A DNA stretch of 64,000 bases. Source: Oscillospiraceae bacterium. Lineage in GTDB: Bacteria; Bacillota; Clostridia; Oscillospirales; Ruminococcaceae. Of the stretch, positions 24,642 through 33,849 are shown one piece after another. Made by a program: the position numbers and the translations under genes. The notes below the pieces were generated by a model. The model searched no databases. It was not told where the DNA came from and saw only the letters and a program-made list of their open reading frames with translations. The stretch is taken from contig CP107210.1 in the NCBI GenBank assembly GCA_025757985.1, positions 310,001-374,000 on the forward strand, given 5' to 3'. Each line of letters starts with the position of its first letter. Position 1 is the first letter of the stretch.

Positions 24642-26651
24642 GTGTATCAAGCTGTTTTTATCGCCTACTTAACACAAGGCCTGCTGCTGGGCCTTGTGGT
24701 GCTGGCCCTGCTGGCCGCAGTCCCCAAGCTGCAAAAACGGTATGGCCCGCGGTGGCTCTGCCGACTGTGGGTCACACTGGCGGTCTTGTTTCTGGTGCCG
24801 GTGCGCGCGCTTGTACCGCAGGCCCCGGCGGCGGTGTCAGTCAGTGCCGCACCGCTTTACACCCCGGTGACAGTCCTGCAGGAGGAGACGACCCAAAAGC
24901 CCGCCGGCAATGTGCCCTACAGAACCACCACGGCCGCCGACAACACCACGCATTACATCGTGCCCCGCACAGAGATCCAGACCGGCCGCCGCACGATTCT
25001 GGAACGCCTTGCCATCAACACCACCCGTGGAAACCTTGCGGCGCTGGTTTGGGAACTGGGCATTCTGGCCGTTGCAGTGTACCAGTTCGGCGGCTATGCC
25101 GTTTGGCGTATTAGCGTGGGCCGCAACGCGCAGCCGGTGGCTAAAAGCTGGCGTGACGCCCTGCCGCAGGGCCAATGCCCGCAAATGCAGGCCACGCCGC
25201 TGGTGCGCAGCCCCATGGTGGCGGGGGCGCTGCATCCTGTTTTGCTGGTCCCGGCAGGTGAGGCCCCGAAGGGCGCAGACTGTATGCTGGCCCACGAGTT
25301 GACCCACATAAAGCGGCATGATGTTGCTAAAAAGCTGTTGCTCACACTGGTGTGCATCCTGCACTGGTACAATCCGGCTGTCTGGCTGCTCTCTGCCCGC
25401 GCGGGCCGTGATATCGAGGAAGCCTGCGACGCCGAGACCCTGCACGGCCGCGATGCCGCCTACCGCGCGGCCTACGCCGATGCCCTGATGACCGCTGTGC
25501 GCCGGAACTGCGGCCCTGCGCTGACAAGCGGCTTTGCCCTGAGCAAACGCCAGCTCAAACAGCGCATGACCGCCCTGTGGGACACCGCCCCCAAGCACCG
25601 CGGACGCGCCCTGCTGGCTGTGCTGGCCCTGACTGCCTGCTGCGCGGGCGGGCTGGTCGCCTGCAAGCCCGCCGACGCGGCCCCGCAAGACGAGCAGGAA
25701 CCCGCCGCAGCTGCCGCACCGGAGCCGTCCGAGACCGCCAACCCCATCGTGACCCCGGAGCCGCCGCCCGTCTCAATGGAGGCGGGGGCCGCAGCCGTGC
25801 GCCGCGGTGCGGACTTCCTTTGGAGTGAGTATCTGACAGACGGAAACGGCTACTACTACCACGGCGGCGCGTGCGGCCTTGTGGAGCCCGAGGATTACGA
25901 CACGGAATATATATCCGCCCTGCTGGAAACCCGGCGCGGCGACGGCACAACTTGGCGCGACTACCTGAACGACGGCCGGGGCGCACTGGTCAAAGCGACC
26001 TTTGAAGCCGAGCTGACGCCCGAAGGCTGGTATCTGGGCAAACAATACGGCGAGGGACGCTTTCATGTCTATCTGATTGCGCCGTTCGACGAATCGCAGC
26101 CCTGTGAGGTCATCAGCGGCTGGCAGTCTGCCGACGACCCGAACCAATCGGCGCATTTTGAGATTCTGCCGATGGCGCGGGAGCTGGACCTGACCAACAA
26201 CCAGTACCGTATGCTGCTGCACCAGTGCAACACGCTGGCACAGGCAGGAGCGCGGGACTTTGGCAACCCCGGCGATTGGCCGCAGGACGAGCTGGAAACC
26301 TACCTTTATTACCGCAACCGGTATTTTTACGGCGAGGCCGACGCCCTGCTGATGCTGAATACGGATTTCAGCGATACAATGGACTGGAACCGCCTGCCGG
26401 TCTATCTGACCTATGACGAACTGAACGCGCTGGACTTTTCGGAACCAAAGACAGCCGCCATACCGGGCTTCCCATCGCCGGAAAGCCTCGAAAGCGATGA
26501 CCCCGGCGTCTGGAGCTTTACACGAGAGGGTGCGTATCTGTTTGCCGAGTGGCCGGGTGTACAGGAATATGTATTCAATGTCTACAACGGTGACGCCAAA
26601 TTGGAATTTGATGCCCGCACGGTCGTTGTCGGCGGCCACAGCCTGGATTAA
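24642..26651 (+). CDS. M56 family (BlaR1-like) membrane metallopeptidase sensor
   Basis: A 669-residue protein starting at GTG. The N-terminal half has membrane spans (about residues 3-25, 35-52, 125-150) and the zinc motif HELTH (218-222) with a downstream EEACD (~261-265). Another span at ~322-345 leads to an extracellular part (~350-669) that is not a penicillin-binding domain: no SxxK/KTG serine motifs are seen. In BlaR1, signal binding outside activates the peptidase, which inactivates BlaI. Here the signal is unknown. GGGGGC lies before the GTG. Confidence 0.8.
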   Translation: MYQAVFIAYLTQGLLLGLVVLALLAAVPKLQKRYGPRWLCRLWVTLAVLFLVPVRALVPQAPAAVSVSAAPLYTPVTVLQEETTQKPAGNVPYRTTTAADNTTHYIVPRTEIQTGRRTILERLAINTTRGNLAALVWELGILAVAVYQFGGYAVWRISVGRNAQPVAKSWRDALPQGQCPQMQATPLVRSPMVAGALHPVLLVPAGEAPKGADCMLAHELTHIKRHDVAKKLLLTLVCILHWYNPAVWLLSARAGRDIEEACDAETLHGRDAAYRAAYADALMTAVRRNCGPALTSGFALSKRQLKQRMTALWDTAPKHRGRALLAVLALTACCAGGLVACKPADAAPQDEQEPAAAAAPEPSETANPIVTPEPPPVSMEAGAAAVRRGADFLWSEYLTDGNGYYYHGGACGLVEPEDYDTEYISALLETRRGDGTTWRDYLNDGRGALVKATFEAELTPEGWYLGKQYGEGRFHVYLIAPFDESQPCEVISGWQSADDPNQSAHFEILPMARELDLTNNQYRMLLHQCNTLAQAGARDFGNPGDWPQDELETYLYYRNRYFYGEADALLMLNTDFSDTMDWNRLPVYLTYDELNALDFSEPKTAAIPGFPSPESLESDDPGVWSFTREGAYLFAEWPGVQEYVFNVYNGDAKLEFDARTVVVGGHSLD

Positions 26652-26663
26652 AAGGAAACGCCC

Positions 26664-27047
26664 ATGCCAAAAATCAAACGCCTGCCTGATGCAGAGCTGG
26701 AAATCATGAACGCTTTGTGGGACGCCGCCGCGCCGCTGACCGCCGCCGCGCTGGAAGCGGCCCTGCCCGGCCCGCCGCGCGCCCGCACGACATTGCTGAC
26801 CCTGCTGGCCCGGTTGGAAGAAAAGGGCTGTGTCAACCGTAAAAAGCAGGGGAGGGCGTACCTTTACACCGCAACCCTGACCCGCAGTGAATACCTGCCC
26901 GCCGAGAGCAAAAGCGTGTGGCACCGCCTGTTCGGCGGCAGCCCCCGCAGCTTTGTAGCCGCCCTTGCCGAAACCGATACCCTCACCGATGCCGACATCG
27001 ACGAGTTGGCGGCATATCTGGAGGAACTGAAAAAAGAACGAAAATAG
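26664..27047 (+). CDS. BlaI/MecI/CopY family repressor
   Basis: A 127-residue winged-helix repressor. DAELEIMNALWDAAAPLTAAAL, then ARTTLLTLLARLEEKGCVNRKKQGRAYLYTA (residues ~8-70) is the family signature; the C-terminal helix (TDADIDELAAYLEEL) dimerizes. It is 12 nt after the sensor gene and probably binds the two palindromes upstream of that gene, giving autoregulation. Confidence 0.9.
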   Translation: MPKIKRLPDAELEIMNALWDAAAPLTAAALEAALPGPPRARTTLLTLLARLEEKGCVNRKKQGRAYLYTATLTRSEYLPAESKSVWHRLFGGSPRSFVAALAETDTLTDADIDELAAYLEELKKERK

Positions 27048-27056
27048 AGTAAAATT

Positions 27057-27215
27057 TGTAGGGGCGAGCATTGCTCGCCCGCAGACCTGTCGCAACCAGC
27101 AAGGATCCCGGGCGGATATAGAATCCGCCCCTACGCTGTAGGGGGCGATGCTCGTCATCGACCCGGGAACCAAGCGGAGGCCGGAATGTTTGCGGGCGGG
27201 CACTGCCCGCCCCTA
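27057..27215. repeat. Dispersed palindromic repeat, family A, composite copy
   Basis: Three tandem GTAGGGGC...CGCCCCTAC-type modules: GGGGCGAGCATTGCTCGCCC, a GGCGGAT/ATCCGCC module, and GCGGGCACTGCCCGC near the end. Fills the gap between blaI and the PHP gene. Confidence 0.8.
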
Positions 27216-27216
27216 C

Positions 27217-27246
27217 TTGCAATCCTCCCTCGACTTGTAGTATAAT
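27217..27246 (+). promoter_or_regulatory. Probable promoter of the PHP gene
   Basis: TTGCAA (27217-27222), 18 nt, TATAAT (27241-27246); the -35 is weak. Confidence 0.5.
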
Positions 27247-27289
27247 AATATGTCCCATAGTATCCGCATTCGCAAGTGAGGTGACGCTT

Positions 27290-28156
27290 ATGCCCGGTGA
27301 CCTGCATACGCATACGACATTTTCCGATGGCTCTACCCCGGCGGACAAGCTGCCGTTTCTGGCGGCCTGCGCGGGAATGACGCATCTGGCAATCTCTGAC
27401 CACGACTCGATCCAGAGCGTGCGGTACGCCTACGCCCATCCGGTGCAGAACGGCGTCCACCTCATCCCGGCCACCGAGCTGACCGCCTACGACTATGAGC
27501 GCGCCCACCGCGTGCATCTGCTCTGCTATTGGCCGGACGACTGCGCCGCACTGGCGGACTTTTCCGCCATGATGGCAGAGCGCCGCCTGACCGCCATGCT
27601 GCAGAGCTGCAAGGAGCTGGAGGCGATCTGCCCGCAGTTCTGCACCGAGGAGGCGCTTGCCCTTGCCAAGGACAGCGGTACGCTGTTCAAGGCCCATGTC
27701 ATGCGGGTGCTGTGGCAGTACGGCTTGGCGGACGGCATGTACAATACCGTCTATAAGTCGCTGTTCGGGCTGAAGCCTGTGCGCGGGCGCATCCTGCACA
27801 CGCCGCGGTATGAGCCGGTCGACACGGTGCTGGATGTCATCAAGGCAAGCCGCGCGGTGGTCGTACTGGCACATCCCAGCGTCTATCACAGCATGGAGCT
27901 TGCGCGGGAGTTGATCGCCGCCGGGCGGCTGGACGGTGTGGAGATCGACCACCCCCGCAACACGCCGGAGGACAAGGCCGAGCTTGCCCGCCTGGCAAAA
28001 GAAAACGGATTGATCGTTACCGGCGGCACGGACTACCACGGCATCAACACCGTGACCCCGCGCCCGGTGGGAGCATTTTCCACCAGTGACGAAATGATTG
28101 CGCGCATCGGCGATATTGCCAAGGCGCGCAAGGCAACACGAAAAAAGTCAGAGTAA
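27290..28156 (+). CDS. PHP domain phosphoesterase
   Basis: A 288-residue protein. The metal-binding HTH motif (DLHTHTTFSDG, residues ~4-14), ISDHDS (~38), and later LAHP (~195) and TGGTDYHG (~244-251) mark the PHP family; close relatives include the 3',5'-nucleoside bisphosphate phosphatase/RNase AM group. GAGGTG lies 7 nt before ATG 27290; the GTG at 27281 is inside that site. Followed by a TSCPD gene after 11 nt. Confidence 0.85.
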   Translation: MPGDLHTHTTFSDGSTPADKLPFLAACAGMTHLAISDHDSIQSVRYAYAHPVQNGVHLIPATELTAYDYERAHRVHLLCYWPDDCAALADFSAMMAERRLTAMLQSCKELEAICPQFCTEEALALAKDSGTLFKAHVMRVLWQYGLADGMYNTVYKSLFGLKPVRGRILHTPRYEPVDTVLDVIKASRAVVVLAHPSVYHSMELARELIAAGRLDGVEIDHPRNTPEDKAELARLAKENGLIVTGGTDYHGINTVTPRPVGAFSTSDEMIARIGDIAKARKATRKKSE

Positions 28157-28167
28157 GGAGCAATATC

Positions 28168-28425
28168 ATGACATACACCTACAACAATAAAGGCACCTGT
28201 TCCGTCCGCACCATCGTTGAGCTGAACGATGACCACACCATCAAGGGTGTGCAGGTCATGGGCGGCTGTGACGGCAACCTGAAGGGCATCGCCAAGCTGC
28301 TGCCCGGCATGAAGGCCGAGGACGCCATTGCCCGCATGGAGGGCACGACCTGCGGCCGCAAGCCCACCAGCTGCCCCGACCAGATCGCCCAGGCGCTCAA
28401 GGGCGCGCTGGCGGAGATGGGCTGA
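28168..28425 (+). CDS. TIGR03905-type TSCPD domain protein
   Basis: An 85-residue protein with the hallmark TTCGRKPTSCPDQ (residues ~63-75). TSCPD domains occur alone or at the end of vitamin-B12-dependent ribonucleotide reductases; the single-domain form has no proven function. GGAG is 8 nt upstream. Confidence 0.85.
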   Translation: MTYTYNNKGTCSVRTIVELNDDHTIKGVQVMGGCDGNLKGIAKLLPGMKAEDAIARMEGTTCGRKPTSCPDQIAQALKGALAEMG

Positions 28426-28433
28426 TAAAGGTC

Positions 28434-28514
28434 CGTAGGGGCGGATTCCATATCCGCCCGGGCCGTCTGCGGCAGCCGCACACCTTGCGGGCGCATATAG
28501 AATGCGCCCCTACA
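28434..28514. repeat. Dispersed palindromic repeat, family A, short copy
   Basis: GTAGGGGCGGATTCCATATC then GCGCATATAGAATGCGCCCC at the far end: mirrored, 81 bp, close to the copies at 60010 and 61588. Confidence 0.85.
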
Positions 28515-28553
28515 TTTTGCCCACAAGGCTTATTACTATAAAAGGAGCTTCCC

Positions 28554-30332
28554 ATGGACTGCTTCCAGTATCCGCTTGATACCGAGACCCTGCTGCGCAA
28601 AAAACGCAGACTGCGCCGCGAGCTGCTGGCCCAGAACCCGCACCCGCTGCACAAAAAAATCGCCATCCTCGGCGGCTCTACCACCAATGAGGTGGCCGAC
28701 CAGCTGGGGCTGTTTCTGCTGCAGTACGGCATCGAGGCGGAATTTTACCAAAGTGAATACGCCCAATACTGGCAGGACGCCATGTTCGGCACGCCGGAGC
28801 TGGACGAGTTCCACCCGGATATTATCTATATCCACACAAGCTGGCGCAACCTGACCGCGCTGCCCACGACTGCCGACAGCGAGGCGGACATTGACGCCAT
28901 GCTGGACGAGCAGTATGCTCACTTTGAAACCATGTGGCAGGCGCTGGAGCAGAAATTTGCCTGCCCGGTCATCCAGAACAACTTTGACCGGCCCAACTAC
29001 CGCCTGATGGGCAACCGCGACATCTGGGACCCCCACGGCCGCTCCAACTTTATCAGCCGCCTGAACCAGCGGTTCTATGCCTACGCGGCCGCACATGAGC
29101 ATTTTTACATCAATGACATCGACTATCTTTCGGCAGACTACGGACTGACCGCCTGGGGCGATGCCTTCTTCTGGCATATGTACAAATATGCCATGTGTCT
29201 GGACGCAATCCCATCACTGGCCAACAGCGTGGCCAATATCATCAAGTCCTTGTACGGCCGCAACAAAAAGGCGCTGGTCCTCGATCTGGACAATACGCTC
29301 TGGGGCGGCATTGTGGGGGACGATGGTGTGGACGGCCTTGCCATCGGCCCCGAGGTGCCGGAAGGGCAGGTCTTTGCCGAGTTCCAAAGCTACTGCAAGG
29401 CGCTGAAATCCATCGGCGTGATTCTGGCGGTCGATTCCAAAAACGAGGAGGCTAACGCCATTGCAGGCCTCAACCACCCGGACGGCGTGCTGCGTCCCGA
29501 TGACTTTGTGGCCATCAAGGCCAACTGGGAGCCGAAGGATCTCAATCTGAAGGCAATCGCCGCAGAACTGAGCCTTGGTGCGGACAGCTTTGTCTTTGCC
29601 GATGACAACCCGGCTGAGCGCGCCATTGTGGCTGCGCAGGTGCCGGGCGTGGCGGTGCCCGCGCTCGACGGTGCCGAGAACTATATCAAGACGCTGGACC
29701 ACGGCGGTTATTTTGAGGTCACGGCTCTCTCCAAAGAGGATCTGAAAAAAACCGAGCTTTACCACCAGAATGCCGAGCGGGCCAAAGCACAGGCGGCCTT
29801 TACCGATTACGGCCAATATCTGGACAGTCTGGAGATGACGGCCACGATCCGCGGCTTTGAGCCGCTTTACATCCAGCGCATCGCCCAGCTGACCAACAAA
29901 TCCAACCAGTTCAACCTCACAACGCTGCGCTGCAGCGAGGATGACATCCGCGCAATGGCGGCGGATGCCGATGCGCTCTGCCTGTGCGGCAAGCTGGTGG
30001 ATAAATTCGGCGACAACGGCATTGTCACGGTGGTGGCGGGCAAGCGTCAGGGTGATCTGCTCGACCTGACGCTCTGGCTCATGAGCTGCCGTGTGCTCAA
30101 GCGCGGTATGGAGGATGCCATGATGGACACCCTTATGGCGCAGGCTGCCGCCGCCGGTGTGAAAACCGTTGTAGGCCACTATTACCCCACAGCCAAAAAT
30201 GCTATGGTGCGTAAATTTTACGCACAGTTCGGCTTTGCCAAAACGGCAGAGGATGCCGAAGGCAACACCGAGTGGAGATTGGAGGTCTCCGGCTATGAGC
30301 CGAAGCACCCCCACATGAAGATCGAACGCTGA
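28554..30332 (+). CDS. FkbH-like HAD-IIIC family protein
   Basis: A 592-residue three-part protein. Residues ~35-215 look SGNH-like (KIAILGGSTTNEVADQLGLF). Residues ~240-390 are a HAD domain (LDLDNTLWGGIVGDDG; FADDNPAERAIV). Residues ~400-590 are a GNAT-like domain (YIQRIAQLTNKSNQFNLTT). FkbH-type enzymes move a glyceryl group from 1,3-bisphosphoglycerate to an acyl carrier protein. No carrier protein gene is adjacent. It heads a three-gene set with an SGNH-type and an MBOAT gene, pointing to modification of a surface polymer. Confidence 0.85.
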   Translation: MDCFQYPLDTETLLRKKRRLRRELLAQNPHPLHKKIAILGGSTTNEVADQLGLFLLQYGIEAEFYQSEYAQYWQDAMFGTPELDEFHPDIIYIHTSWRNLTALPTTADSEADIDAMLDEQYAHFETMWQALEQKFACPVIQNNFDRPNYRLMGNRDIWDPHGRSNFISRLNQRFYAYAAAHEHFYINDIDYLSADYGLTAWGDAFFWHMYKYAMCLDAIPSLANSVANIIKSLYGRNKKALVLDLDNTLWGGIVGDDGVDGLAIGPEVPEGQVFAEFQSYCKALKSIGVILAVDSKNEEANAIAGLNHPDGVLRPDDFVAIKANWEPKDLNLKAIAAELSLGADSFVFADDNPAERAIVAAQVPGVAVPALDGAENYIKTLDHGGYFEVTALSKEDLKKTELYHQNAERAKAQAAFTDYGQYLDSLEMTATIRGFEPLYIQRIAQLTNKSNQFNLTTLRCSEDDIRAMAADADALCLCGKLVDKFGDNGIVTVVAGKRQGDLLDLTLWLMSCRVLKRGMEDAMMDTLMAQAAAAGVKTVVGHYYPTAKNAMVRKFYAQFGFAKTAEDAEGNTEWRLEVSGYEPKHPHMKIER

Positions 30333-30350
30333 TACGACAGGGAAGATGCT

Positions 30351-31448
30351 ATGAAACGAACCATCCTGCAAAAAGCGGCGGCTGCCGCGCTGTTTGTGCT
30401 GCTGACGGCGGCACTGCTGGCGGCTGCGGATTTTCTGCTGGTGGACGATGTACATTCCTACTCCCGGGTCATGCTGCAGGAGCTGTATGCGGACGCGGGC
30501 AATATCGACACCCTGTTCCTCGGCTCGTCTCACTGCTACCGCAGCGTAGACCCGGCCGCCGTGGACGCAGCACTCGGCACCTACAGCTTCAACGCAGGGT
30601 CATCTCAGCAGCTGCCTGATGGCTCCTACTACATGCTGCGCGAGGCTGCTGCCGAAAACGACCTTAAAACGGTCTACCTTGAGATGTTCTACACCGGTTA
30701 TAACGAGAGCCGGTCCGCCAATGTGCCGATGGCCTGCTACCTGCTTACAGACCACATGAGCGCTGCCTCCCCCAACCGGTATGAATACCTGTGGGAGATG
30801 GGCGGCCTTGCGGGCTTTGCCGACCTGCTGCTGCCGGCGCGGCACGGCATTGCCTCGCCAAGGGCGATGCCCGCCCTGTGGCGGGCCAAGCTGACGGACG
30901 GCTACGACCCGGGCAACTATGCCTATGTCAGCTATCCCGACAGCGGGGAGGCCTACCGCGGCCGCGGCTTTATCTACACACAGGGTGTGCCGAAGTACGG
31001 CTTCGGCACGCTGCTGGATGTGGACGCCGATGCGCCGCTGTCCGATTTCGGCTGGGAGTATCTGACCAAAATCGCGGATTTCTGTGAGGAAAACGGCATA
31101 CGGCTCGTCCTCTTTACAGCGCCGCTGCCCAGTGGTTATCTGTATAACACCGACAATTATCAGTCCTATGTGGATGCACTCAACACCTTCTGCGCGGCGC
31201 GGGACGGACTTGTCTACTGGGATTTCTCCCTCTGGCGCGACTGGGACACGCTGCATCTTACGGTGGGCGATTATTCCGATGCACACCACCTGAACGGTGC
31301 AGGTGCGGATAAATTTACCGCTGTTCTCTGTGATACTATCCGCCGCGATGCGGCAGGGGAGAATGTCGCCGACCTGTTTTATGATACGGTCGAAGATAAG
31401 CTGACGCTGACGCCGGATGAATCCATCCTGATGAAGGATGTACACTGA
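30351..31448 (+). CDS. SGNH/AlgX-like O-acyltransferase accessory protein
   Basis: A 365-residue protein with an N-terminal signal anchor (residues ~8-28). TLFLGSSHCYRSVDP (~52-66) provides the nucleophile-type GSSH motif; the C-terminal SDAHHLNGAGADKF (~308-321) fits the Asp-X-X-His pair of SGNH hydrolases such as AlgJ/AlgX and DltD. Beside an MBOAT protein, such enzymes pass acyl groups to a polysaccharide outside the membrane. It is 18 nt after the FkbH-like gene. Confidence 0.7.
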   Translation: MKRTILQKAAAAALFVLLTAALLAAADFLLVDDVHSYSRVMLQELYADAGNIDTLFLGSSHCYRSVDPAAVDAALGTYSFNAGSSQQLPDGSYYMLREAAAENDLKTVYLEMFYTGYNESRSANVPMACYLLTDHMSAASPNRYEYLWEMGGLAGFADLLLPARHGIASPRAMPALWRAKLTDGYDPGNYAYVSYPDSGEAYRGRGFIYTQGVPKYGFGTLLDVDADAPLSDFGWEYLTKIADFCEENGIRLVLFTAPLPSGYLYNTDNYQSYVDALNTFCAARDGLVYWDFSLWRDWDTLHLTVGDYSDAHHLNGAGADKFTAVLCDTIRRDAAGENVADLFYDTVEDKLTLTPDESILMKDVH

Positions 31449-31466
31449 TACGAAGGAGGCCCCGCC

Positions 31467-32831
31467 ATGATTGCTGTGACATCACCCGGCTTTGTGCTGT
31501 TTGCAGCGCTGTTGGCGGGGCTTTGGTATGCCTGCCCGCCGCCGCGCCGCTGGCAGCTGATGCTGGGGGCAAACCTTGTCTTTTATGCCGTGCTGTGCTG
31601 GCAGGCATTGCCGGTACTGCTGGCCTGCACCTTTCTGGTCTGGTGGTGCGGGCGCAGAACGGCCGCAAAGGGCACCTTTTATGCAGGGCTGGCGGCTGCG
31701 CTTTTTCCGCTGCTGCTGCTCAAATATCTGCCTGCGGCCTTCGGGTGGCAGGGCAAGCTGGCCAATGCGCTGGGCATCGGCTACTTTACGCTGCAGCTTA
31801 TAAGCTATCTCTGTGATGTGCGCCGCGGCAAGCTTCTGCCGGAGGAACAGTATGCGCGGCTGCTGTGCTATGCCTCGTTTTTTCTTTCTATCACGCAGGG
31901 CCCCTTCAACCGCTATGATGAGCTGATGCCCCAGATGGACCGCCCTGCACGATGGGACACCGCCCGCGCTTGGCGCGGTGTGCAGCGCAGTGCATGGGGG
32001 TACTTCAAAAAGCTGGCGGTGGCTGACCGTGCCGCAGTTGTGGTGGATGCGGTGTTTGCAAATCCCGCCGCCTATGACCGCACCCAGCTTTTGCTGGGGT
32101 CTGTGCTGTTTACAGTGCAGCTCTACGCGGATTTCTCCGGCTATACGGACATCGTTCTCGGCGTCGGTGAGGTGCTGGGCCTGACGCTGCCCGAAAACTT
32201 CCGCCAGCCCTTCTTTGCGGATTCAGTCAAGGATATCTGGGCGCGGTGGCATATCAGCCTCTCCCGCTGGCTGCGGGATTATGTCTATATCCCACTGGGC
32301 GGCAGCCGCTGCACCAAAGCACAAAAGGACCGCAACCTGCTGCTTACCTTTTTGGTCAGCGGCCTGTGGCACGGTGCAGGGTGGACCTACCTTGTCTGGG
32401 GTGGGCTGCACGGCCTGTGTCAGGCGGCGGAGAATCACCTCCCGCCCCGCCACGGCGGGCGTATCCGGCATGCCTTGCGCATGGCAGTGGCCTTCGGTGT
32501 TCTGGTGGGGGCGTTTGTCATCTTCCGCGCCAGCAGTCTTAGCAATGCCGCACAGATCTTCCGCGGCATACTCTGCAACGGCGGGCATGCCGTGTTCAGC
32601 AACTATTGGGAGCTGGGCCTGACCAGCATGCAGGAGCAGCTGACTCTCTACGCGGGCATGGTCTGCCTGCTGGCGGTGGATGTGCTGCATGAGCGCGGTA
32701 TCTCACTGCGGGAAAAAATCGCCGCGCTGCCCCTCCCGGCCCGCTGGGCGGTTTATGAGATGGCTGTTTTTGCCTTTCTCTTTATGGGGCGTTTCCTCGG
32801 CGGCGGCAGCTTCCTTTATGCAAGATTTTGA
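31467..32831 (+). CDS. MBOAT family membrane O-acyltransferase
   Basis: A 454-residue protein with about ten membrane spans. SITQGPFNRYDELMPQ (residues ~132-147), WHISLSRWLRDYVYIPLGG (~264-282), and LVSGLWHGAGWTYLVWGGLHG (~300-320, with the conserved His) are the AlgI/DltB-type MBOAT motifs. It moves acyl groups across the membrane. It follows the SGNH-like gene with GAAGGAGG upstream, completing a cassette like those for alginate or wall O-acetylation. Confidence 0.85.
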   Translation: MIAVTSPGFVLFAALLAGLWYACPPPRRWQLMLGANLVFYAVLCWQALPVLLACTFLVWWCGRRTAAKGTFYAGLAAALFPLLLLKYLPAAFGWQGKLANALGIGYFTLQLISYLCDVRRGKLLPEEQYARLLCYASFFLSITQGPFNRYDELMPQMDRPARWDTARAWRGVQRSAWGYFKKLAVADRAAVVVDAVFANPAAYDRTQLLLGSVLFTVQLYADFSGYTDIVLGVGEVLGLTLPENFRQPFFADSVKDIWARWHISLSRWLRDYVYIPLGGSRCTKAQKDRNLLLTFLVSGLWHGAGWTYLVWGGLHGLCQAAENHLPPRHGGRIRHALRMAVAFGVLVGAFVIFRASSLSNAAQIFRGILCNGGHAVFSNYWELGLTSMQEQLTLYAGMVCLLAVDVLHERGISLREKIAALPLPARWAVYEMAVFAFLFMGRFLGGGSFLYARF

Positions 32832-32850
32832 CGATACGGCAATAAAATAA

Positions 32851-32885
32851 AAGGATGCGAGCCGCAGCGGTTCGCATCCTTTTTG
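32851..32885. terminator. Bidirectional terminator between convergent operons
   Basis: AAGGATGCGA (32851-32860) and its complement (32872-32881), with an A-rich left side and a T run on the right. Confidence 0.85.
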
Positions 32886-32886
32886 T

Positions 32887-33846
32887 TTATTTCAATCGCT
32901 GGTCGGCACCGAAGAATTTGAACATTTTGCAGCCGCCCAGCATACGGCTGGCGACCTTTTCGGTGTAACGGGCCATAAAAACGGTCTGATCCGTGATGTT
33001 GGTCGTGTAGATCGTGGGGCGGTGGGTCAGCATACGGGTGTTGATCAGCTCATACAGTACACTGATGGTCAGCGGCGTGATGTACTCTGTGCCCAGATCA
33101 TCAAGGATCAGCAGGTCGGCCTCCTGGCAGGCGGCCAGCCATTCATCCTTGGTGGAATAGTCGAAATGCTCCCGGCCCAGCTGGGCTGCCAGTGCAGCGG
33201 CGCTGGTATACAGTACATCGTGGCCACCCTCCAGCACAGCATCGGCAATGGCCAATGCCAGATGCGTTTTGCCAAGCCCCGTATGCCCCATAAAAAGCAG
33301 GTTCGGGCTGTTCTGGCTGAACCGTGCGGCGTAGGTCTGGCAGTAATTCAGCAGCTTGCCCATATACTCGCGCGGGGAGATGCCAAGCTCCGGCTCTACG
33401 GTGTCACTGTAGCGTGCAACCTCAAAGCTGGCAAACTGGCAAAGCCCAAGCGGACTTGCGGCGTTGATCTCCTCGCGGCGCAGGCGGCGGGCTGCCTCGG
33501 CCACGCAGCTGCAGGGGATACCGCCCCGCATGCCGGTGTCCTCACACAGGGGGCAGCGGTAGGCGGGGGTAAAGGCGTTCTCCTCATAGCCGGCCTCCTT
33601 TACGGCGGCGGCCAGTGCCTCGTCCGCGCGGGTCAGCGCGGCGCGGGCAGCCTCGATGCTGCCGCCCAGCGCGGCGGCCTTGGCAAGGCCCAGCCCGGCC
33701 CGCATGTGGGCGTTGTCAGCCTCGGCCAGTGCCGGGTGGGCGGCATAGGCGGCGCGGCGGGCAGTCTCAGCCTGCATGACAGCCTGCTGACGGCGGGCGG
33801 CTACCTCGCGCTGCGCGGCGCGGAACAGTTCGTCTTTTGTGCGCAT
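32887..33846 (-). CDS. DnaC/DnaI-like helicase loader ATPase
   Basis: A 319-residue AAA+ ATPase. The N-terminal half has a zinc cluster (CPLCEDTGMRGGIPCSC, residues ~99-115). Walker A GHTGLGKTH (~187), LLILDDLGTEY (~245-255, Walker B) and the arginine near TEKVASRMLGG follow. DnaI-type proteins load DnaB at the origin and at restarted forks. It starts 4 nt after the DnaD-like gene; the pair forms the Firmicute primosome, and the phage version in this window is separate. Confidence 0.85.
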   Translation of the reverse strand: MRTKDELFRAAQREVAARRQQAVMQAETARRAAYAAHPALAEADNAHMRAGLGLAKAAALGGSIEAARAALTRADEALAAAVKEAGYEENAFTPAYRCPLCEDTGMRGGIPCSCVAEAARRLRREEINAASPLGLCQFASFEVARYSDTVEPELGISPREYMGKLLNYCQTYAARFSQNSPNLLFMGHTGLGKTHLALAIADAVLEGGHDVLYTSAAALAAQLGREHFDYSTKDEWLAACQEADLLILDDLGTEYITPLTISVLYELINTRMLTHRPTIYTTNITDQTVFMARYTEKVASRMLGGCKMFKFFGADQRLK

Positions 33847-33849
33847 GGA

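Noticed and set aside
27057..27215. A possible CRISPR array
   Set aside because: The modules are unequal palindromes with no regular spacers, and no cas gene is near.
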